Positions 59,536 to 64,000 of a DNA stretch of 64,000 nt are shown in pieces. The notes under the pieces were generated by a model. It did no database searches, was not told where the DNA came from, and saw only the letters and a list, made by a program, of their open reading frames with translations. Where the stretch lies: assembly GCA_003428585.1 (NCBI GenBank), contig QVQC01000032.1, positions 62,001-126,000 on the forward strand. The letters are read 5' to 3'. A program made the position numbers and the translations under genes. Position 1 is the stretch's first letter. Each line of letters begins with the position of its first letter. Origin of the DNA: Nioella halotolerans. Lineage in GTDB: Bacteria > Pseudomonadota > Alphaproteobacteria > Rhodobacterales > Rhodobacteraceae.

Positions 59536-60569
59536 TGCTTCGCCGCCTGTCCCAAGACCAGCCCGACAGCTTTGCCTTTACCCCTGCCAACCTGGAATGG
59601 GCGCGGGCGCAGATCACCAAGTACCCGGAGGGGCGGCAGGCCTCGGCGATCATCCCGCTTCTGTGGCGCGCGCAGGAACAGGAAGGCTGGCTGACGCGGC
59701 CGGCAATCGAATACGTGGCCGAGATGCTGGGCATGGAATATATCCGCGCCTTGGAAGTGGCCACGTTCTACTTCATGTTCCAATTGCAGCCGGTGGGCAG
59801 CATCGCGCATGTGCAGGTCTGCGGTACACTAAGCTGCATGATCTGCGGCGCCGAGGACCTGATCGCCGTCTGCCGCGACAAGATCGCCGCCGAGCCGCAC
59901 GCCCTGTCGCCAGATGGCAAGTTCTCGTGGGAAGAGGTCGAATGCCTCGGCGCCTGTTCCAACGCACCGATGGTGCAGATCGGCAAGGATTACTACGAGG
60001 ATCTGACGACGGAGAAATTCGCGTGGCTGCTCGATGAACTGGCCGCCGGCCGGGTGCCGACGCCGGGGCCGCAGAACGGGCGCTACGTATCGGAACCCGA
60101 GGGCGGATTGACCTCGCTTGCGGAATACGAGGCAGGGCGTGATCCGCTGAACGCCTCTGCGCGGCTGGCCACCGATATCGGCGACACGGTGAAACGTATC
60201 GACGGCACGGAGGTGCCGCTGCTGACGCCATGGGGCAAGCAATCAGGTTGCGCGGAGGCGGCCGAGGCTGCCCCTGTCGCGGCCGAGAAGGCCGAGCACT
60301 GTGGCTCCCCCGCCGCCGAGGTTGCGGAAGCCGAGCCCGAGCGTCTGTCCGCCCCGCGCGCGGGGCGCGCCGCCGACGATCTCAAGAAGATCACCGGCGT
60401 CGGGCCGAAGCTGGAGGCGCTGCTGAACGAGATGGGCTTCTACCATTACGACCAGATCGCCGCATGGGGGCCCGCAGAAATCGCGTGGGTCGATGCGCGG
60501 CTGACGTTCAAGGGCCGGATCGAGCGCGATGACTGGGTGGCGCAGGCGACCGAGTTGGCCGGCAACTGA
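59535..60569 (+). CDS. nuoE: NADH-quinone oxidoreductase subunit E with C-terminal HhH domain
   Basis: A 344-residue NuoE, longer than the ~170-residue E. coli form. Residues 1-~175 are the thioredoxin-like [2Fe-2S] domain with ligands Cys96, Cys101, Cys137 and Cys141. A linker rich in Ala/Glu follows, then a helix-hairpin-helix module (281-344, [17 protein letters not shown]...YHYDQIAAW...RDDWVAQA). The same module ends two other proteins encoded before nuoF. It transfers electrons beside NuoF in the NADH arm. Confidence 0.95.
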   Translation: MLRRLSQDQPDSFAFTPANLEWARAQITKYPEGRQASAIIPLLWRAQEQEGWLTRPAIEYVAEMLGMEYIRALEVATFYFMFQLQPVGSIAHVQVCGTLSCMICGAEDLIAVCRDKIAAEPHALSPDGKFSWEEVECLGACSNAPMVQIGKDYYEDLTTEKFAWLLDELAAGRVPTPGPQNGRYVSEPEGGLTSLAEYEAGRDPLNASARLATDIGDTVKRIDGTEVPLLTPWGKQSGCAEAAEAAPVAAEKAEHCGSPAAEVAEAEPERLSAPRAGRAADDLKKITGVGPKLEALLNEMGFYHYDQIAAWGPAEIAWVDARLTFKGRIERDDWVAQATELAGN

Positions 60570-60626
60570 CAGGCGGCCGGGCTGGTCCGGGCGCCGTATC
60601 CATAACGGCCAGTGCAGGAGGGCGCG

Positions 60627-61325
60627 ATGACGGATACCTACGGGCACATGTTTTCCGACCACTTGAACCAAGCCGAGAAGCGGCAGGCCAATGCCGATGT
60701 CATGGCCCAGATCCTGTGGCGGTATTACCAGCCGCGCTCGGTGATCGACCTTGGCTGCGGGCTGGGCTTTTTCCTGAAAGCCTGCGCCGCGCGGGGCGCG
60801 GAGATCACCGGCGTCGATGGCGACTGGGTCGATCCGGACGATAGCGTGATCCCGGGCCCGGCGCGGCGCAACGCCGATCTGAACGCGCCCTATGAGGAGG
60901 CGCGTCGCTACGAGCTTGCCGCGACGATCGAGGTTGCCGAACACCTAAAGCCAGAACGCTCCGAGGGGTTCGTGGACGATCTTTGCGCGCTGTCCGATGT
61001 TGTCCTGTTCTCGGCCGGCATCCCCGACCAGGCGGGGGTGGACCACATCAACCTGCGCTTTCAGGGCGACTGGGCCGAAATGTTCGCCGCGCGCGGTTAC
61101 GCCTGCTACGACCCGATCCGCAGGCGGCTGGCCGGCTTCGACCAGGCATTGCCATGGCTGGTGCAGAACGTGCTGCTCTACGTCAAGGAGGGAACCCCGG
61201 TCGACCCGCTGCTGGCGGAACACCGGATCGTTCCCAAGGCGGCGTCTTATGCAACGAAGTGGCACTACAGGCGGCAGGTGCGCAAGTTGCGCAAGCAAAT
61301 AAGGAACATGAAGGCGCCGAAATAG
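60627..61325 (+). CDS. Class I SAM-dependent methyltransferase in the nuo cluster
   Basis: A 232-residue methyltransferase. SAM motif I is VIDLGCGLGFFL (39-50) and the acidic motif II is GVDGDW; TIEVAEHLKPERSEGF (~108) is the post-motif region. The C-terminal ~30 residues are strongly basic (KWHYRRQVRKLRKQIRN), suggesting nucleic-acid or membrane contact. ATG 60627 follows AGGAGG. It lies between nuoE (57 bp) and an HhH protein. Substrate unknown. Confidence 0.87.
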   Translation: MTDTYGHMFSDHLNQAEKRQANADVMAQILWRYYQPRSVIDLGCGLGFFLKACAARGAEITGVDGDWVDPDDSVIPGPARRNADLNAPYEEARRYELAATIEVAEHLKPERSEGFVDDLCALSDVVLFSAGIPDQAGVDHINLRFQGDWAEMFAARGYACYDPIRRRLAGFDQALPWLVQNVLLYVKEGTPVDPLLAEHRIVPKAASYATKWHYRRQVRKLRKQIRNMKAPK

Positions 61326-61404
61326 CCCGCCGGCGGAATTTTCCCTTCACAGTGCGGTGGCCGATAGTGTCTACTTTTCCTGAATGACGGGAAAGGGAAA
61401 GACC

Positions 61405-62127
61405 ATGTCGACGGACAATAACGGTTCGGACTGCTCCATGAAATGCCTTATCGCGGGGGTGCTGCTTGGCCTCGCGGTGCTTGTGGTCTCGTTGCTGGCA
61501 ACGGGGATCGGGTTTCTCATGTCACTGGTTCTGGGGATCGTGGTGGCGATCCTGTTGACCATCGTGCTGCGCATGGTGCTGTGCGTGGACAGCGACGCGG
61601 TCGGAGCGACCCGCGTCAGCGACACGACCGCCAGCAGCAGCGCACCGGTTTCGCCCGCGCAATCGTCCGTGCCCGCCTCCGAGTCTGCGGCGCCGGCGCG
61701 CGAGCCGCAGGTGGACAGGGCGCCGGATCCCGACCCGGAACCAGAGCCGCAGGTGGACAGCACGCCGGAGCCGGAACGGGTGGCCGAGGCGCCGCCGCAA
61801 ACGCCGGAGCCCGAGCAGCAAGCGGATGAAGCGGGGGAGGCCGTGCAGCCTGCCGCCTTGCAAGCGGCGCGCGACGGCGGGCCGGACGACCTCAAGAAGA
61901 TCAAGGGCATCGGCCCGAAGCTGGAACAATTGCTGCACTCGCTCGGCATCTATCACTATGACCAGATCGCCGCCTGGGGATCGGCGGAAGTGGCGTGGAT
62001 GGATGACAACCTGCAAGGTTTCCGAGGCCGTGTGACGCGCGACGATTGGGTGGCGCAGGCACGTCGATTGGCCGCAGGCGACGAGACGGAATTCTCAAGA
62101 AAAGTTGACGATGGGGATGTATACTGA
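61405..62127 (+). CDS. Membrane-anchored HhH-domain protein in the nuo cluster
   Basis: A 240-residue protein. The N-terminal hydrophobic region (~14-58) forms one long or two short membrane helices. A Pro/Glu/Ala-rich linker contains two PEPQVD-like repeats (~90-125). The C-terminal HhH domain (161-225) is very similar to the end of NuoE ([35 protein letters not shown]), followed by an acidic tail. ATG 61405 has GGAAAGGGAAAG upstream; 61384 is an alternative. Function unknown. Confidence 0.8.
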   Translation: MSTDNNGSDCSMKCLIAGVLLGLAVLVVSLLATGIGFLMSLVLGIVVAILLTIVLRMVLCVDSDAVGATRVSDTTASSSAPVSPAQSSVPASESAAPAREPQVDRAPDPDPEPEPQVDSTPEPERVAEAPPQTPEPEQQADEAGEAVQPAALQAARDGGPDDLKKIKGIGPKLEQLLHSLGIYHYDQIAAWGSAEVAWMDDNLQGFRGRVTRDDWVAQARRLAAGDETEFSRKVDDGDVY

Positions 62128-62170
62128 TCACCGGGAGGTTGTGTAAAATCAACCGAGAAGGACGGACGAC

Positions 62171-62776
62171 ATGAAACTTGCTGACGATATCTGGTTGGGA
62201 TCTGTCGCGGCGCGAAACAACATGATGGCCGCGGCGAACTATTCCGCGGCCTTCTACGGAAATGCCGCGGTGCAGAGCTGGGCGTTCGGCCTGCGCGCAC
62301 CGCAGCGCTTCTGGACGGCCATGGTGCGCGCGATGGACGCGATGGACACCGCGCCCTGCAATGCGGAGGCGGCTCCGGCTTTGCACGCGACCGAGGTAGC
62401 CGAGAACGCGGCCGAGATGTCCGCCGCTGACGCGGATGCGCACCCTGTCGTGGTACCCCAAGTGACACAGGCAGCGGCGCCCGCCGAGCCGCCCGCTGCT
62501 GCCCTCGCCGACGTGGCCGAGGATCCTGCGGCGGCGCCCATGGCCTCGCCCCTTCTGCTCGATGCGCCCCGTGGCGACGCCCCGGATGATCTGACCGCTG
62601 TCAAGGGGATCGGCGCCAAGATGGCCGCCAGCCTCAACGAATTCGGGATCTACCATTACGACCAGATTGCCGCGTTGGACGCGGCGGGGATCGACTGGCT
62701 CGATGAACACCTGCCGGGATTCAAGCGCAATTGCGCCCGGTTCGATCTGGTTTCCGGGGCCGCACAATTGGTTTGA
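62171..62776 (+). CDS. Second HhH-domain protein in the nuo cluster
   Basis: A 201-residue protein. The N-terminal ~55 residues are amphipathic and aromatic (FYGNAAVQSWAFGLRAPQRFW), and the middle is Ala/Glu-rich. The C-terminal HhH domain (139-201) is more diverged but keeps [16 protein letters not shown] and W/LDEHLPGFK. AAGGACGGACGAC precedes the ATG. Soluble by appearance. An intrinsic terminator follows 31 bp after its stop. Confidence 0.78.
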   Translation: MKLADDIWLGSVAARNNMMAAANYSAAFYGNAAVQSWAFGLRAPQRFWTAMVRAMDAMDTAPCNAEAAPALHATEVAENAAEMSAADADAHPVVVPQVTQAAAPAEPPAAALADVAEDPAAAPMASPLLLDAPRGDAPDDLTAVKGIGAKMAASLNEFGIYHYDQIAALDAAGIDWLDEHLPGFKRNCARFDLVSGAAQLV

Positions 62777-62807
62777 CGCGCCCCTGTGCGGTGCTAGGTC
62801 TACACCT

Positions 62808-62831
62808 GCCGGGATGACCGGCGTGTTTTTT
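62808..62831 (+). terminator. Intrinsic terminator inside the nuo cluster
   Basis: GCCGG (62808-62812) - GATGA - CCGGC (62818-62822), GTG, then six T (62826-62831). The stem is only 5-6 bp, but the T-run is clean. It lies between the second HhH gene and the DUF5337-nuoF part. Confidence 0.65.
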
Positions 62832-62865
62832 CAATGCGCGCGGGGCGAATTCGCGGCCCCGATAG

Positions 62866-62893
62866 TGGACATTGCCAGCCGCCCTGCCATAAA
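62866..62893 (+). promoter_or_regulatory. Possible internal nuo promoter
   Basis: TGGACA (62866-62871), 16-nt spacer, CATAAA (62888-62893), placed just after the intrinsic terminator and about 40 bp before the DUF5337-like gene. It would restart transcription toward nuoF. Confidence 0.42.
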
Positions 62894-62931
62894 CGGGGCC
62901 AAACAAACCCGCGACCCGAGGCATGCTGCCC

Positions 62932-63162
62932 ATGGCTGACGCCCCCCGGAAAGCCCCCGTTCAGGCCCGCAAGGCCCGCATCGCCGCAAGCGTGATGGCC
63001 ACGACGATGCTTTTGTGGATGGGGGCGCAGCTTCTGGGTGGACAGCTCGGCCTGCCGGTGCGCTACGTGTTTCTGTTCGACCTTGCGGCAATCGCGGCTC
63101 TGGTCTGGGCGCTGATCGTGACGTATCAGGTCTGGCAAGCCCGCCGCGCAGAAAGGGACTGA
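62932..63162 (+). CDS. DUF5337-like small membrane protein
   Basis: A 76-residue protein with a basic N-terminus ([15 protein letters not shown]) and two membrane helices (~19-36 and ~44-66), ending WQARRAERD. Size, topology and position next to nuoF fit the DUF5337 family of Rhodobacterales. The ATG at 62923 is an alternative start. The stop is 2 bp before the nuoF ATG. Function unknown. Confidence 0.72.
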   Translation: MADAPRKAPVQARKARIAASVMATTMLLWMGAQLLGGQLGLPVRYVFLFDLAAIAALVWALIVTYQVWQARRAERD

Positions 63163-63164
63163 GG

Positions 63165-64000
63165 ATGCTTCAGGACAAAGACCGGATCTTTACCAACCTT
63201 TACGGCATGCATGACCGCACGCTGGCCGGCGCGAAAAAGCGCGGCCACTGGGACGGCACCAAGGACCTGATCGGCCTTGGACGCGACAAGATCGTGGAGA
63301 TCATGAAGGCCAGCGGGCTGCGCGGGCGCGGCGGCGCGGGCTTTCCGACCGGCCTCAAGTGGTCCTTCATGCCCAAGGAAAGCGACGGGCGCCCCGCCTA
63401 CCTCGTCGTCAATGCCGACGAGTCCGAGCCAGGGACCTGCAAGGACCGCGAGATCATGCGCAACGATCCGCACACCCTGATCGAAGGGTGCCTGATCGCC
63501 AGCTTCGCGATGAACGCGCATGTAAGCTACATCTATATCCGCGGCGAATACATCCGCGAGCGCGAGGCGCTGCAGGCCGCGATCGACGAATGTTATGACG
63601 CGGGCCTGCTGGGCAAGAATGCCGCCGGGTCGGGCTGGGATTTCGACCTCTACCTGCATCACGGGGCTGGAGCCTATATCTGCGGCGAGGAAACCGCGCT
63701 GCTGGAAAGCCTTGAAGGCAAGAAGGGCATGCCCCGGATGAAGCCGCCCTTCCCGGCCATGGCGGGCGTCTATGGCTGCCCCACCACCGTCAATAACGTC
63801 GAATCGATCGCCGTCGCTCCGACTATCCTGCGCCGCGGGGCGGAGTGGTTCGCAGGCTTCGGGCGCGAGAACAATGCCGGCACCAAGATCTTTGCGATCT
63901 CGGGTCATGTGAACAAGCCGTGCGTCGTCGAAGAGGCGATGTCGATCTCCTTCGAAGACCTGATCGAGACGCATTGCGGCGGCATTCGCGGCGGTTGGGA
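63165..64000 (+). CDS. nuoF: NADH-quinone oxidoreductase subunit F, 5' part
   Basis: The first ~278 codons of NuoF, cut by the right edge (full length about 430). It holds FMN, the NADH site and cluster N3. The Gly-rich nucleotide loop [10 protein letters not shown] is at 54-63, the NADH-contact [13 protein letters not shown] (~88-100), and [15 protein letters not shown] (~166-180) is the FMN region. The ATG at 63165 follows AAAGGGACTGAGG. The N3 Cys ligands lie beyond the window. Confidence 0.96.
   Translation, partial: MLQDKDRIFTNLYGMHDRTLAGAKKRGHWDGTKDLIGLGRDKIVEIMKASGLRGRGGAGFPTGLKWSFMPKESDGRPAYLVVNADESEPGTCKDREIMRNDPHTLIEGCLIASFAMNAHVSYIYIRGEYIREREALQAAIDECYDAGLLGKNAAGSGWDFDLYLHHGAGAYICGEETALLESLEGKKGMPRMKPPFPAMAGVYGCPTTVNNVESIAVAPTILRRGAEWFAGFGRENNAGTKIFAISGHVNKPCVVEEAMSISFEDLIETHCGGIRGGW

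Noticed and set aside
62105..62125. TTGACG and TATACT near the end of the first HhH gene as a promoter
   Set aside because: The two hexamers are separated by only 9 nt, too short for sigma70-type spacing.

Overview
This is a GC-rich, gene-dense, mostly housekeeping chromosomal segment of an alphaproteobacterium, most likely order Rhodobacterales (Roseobacter/Paracoccus relatives). The basis is family recognition, not a database search. It rests on the ctaC-ctaB-small ORF-ctaG-ctaE-SURF1-thrC block, a nuo cluster interrupted by extra ORFs, clade-type small families (DUF1467, DUF2927, DUF5337-like), a non-pyrrolysine MttB-family protein, and frequent ATGA/GTGA stop-start overlaps. I see no rRNA, tRNA, CRISPR array, insertion sequence, phage gene or att site.

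Layout. 1-2.9 kb: end of an MttB-family methyltransferase, then an H-NOX-like protein and an HNOBA-GGDEF diguanylate cyclase. 2.9-9.6 kb: carB and cfa (minus), aspS (plus) with a clear terminator. 9.7-15.9 kb: DUF1800/DUF1501 pair, GNAT, response regulator, methylmalonyl-CoA epimerase plus DUF1467, EI24 membrane protein and nitroreductase. 16-21.9 kb: minus-strand run tldD-GNAT-dprA-topA. 22.1-31 kb: cytochrome c oxidase subunits II and III with assembly factors, thrC, an M16 protease, GNAT and an FAD-linked oxidase. 31-35.7 kb: a YoaP-like protein, then mtnP-DUF2927-apt (methylthioadenosine and adenine salvage), a flavin reductase and a GNAT. 35.8-46.4 kb: ptsP, a small exported peptide, lysC, threonine dehydratase, glmU-glmS, gph and a DegT-type aminotransferase.

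46.4-55.0 kb is a leucine/isovalerate (liu) operon: ivd, mccB, mccA, HMG-CoA lyase and methylglutaconyl-CoA hydratase. Interleaved are DUF1622, a 31-codon ORF, a DUF1311/LprI-like exported protein, an ASCH protein and a GST. It has a readable sigma70-type promoter with an inverted-repeat operator over the expected start point.

55.1-64 kb is the start of the complex I operon (nuoA, B, C, D, E, F). It is interrupted by a sulfotransferase between nuoC and nuoD, two small ORFs before nuoE, and, between nuoE and nuoF, a methyltransferase, two proteins sharing the C-terminal helix-hairpin-helix domain of NuoE, and a DUF5337-like protein. An intrinsic terminator and a promoter-like sequence lie before the DUF5337-nuoF part.

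The most interesting signals are the H-NOX homologue lacking its proximal heme histidine beside an intact GGDEF partner, the three copies of one HhH domain in the nuo cluster, the sulfotransferase and methyltransferase in that operon, and the coupled small ORFs in the liu operon.
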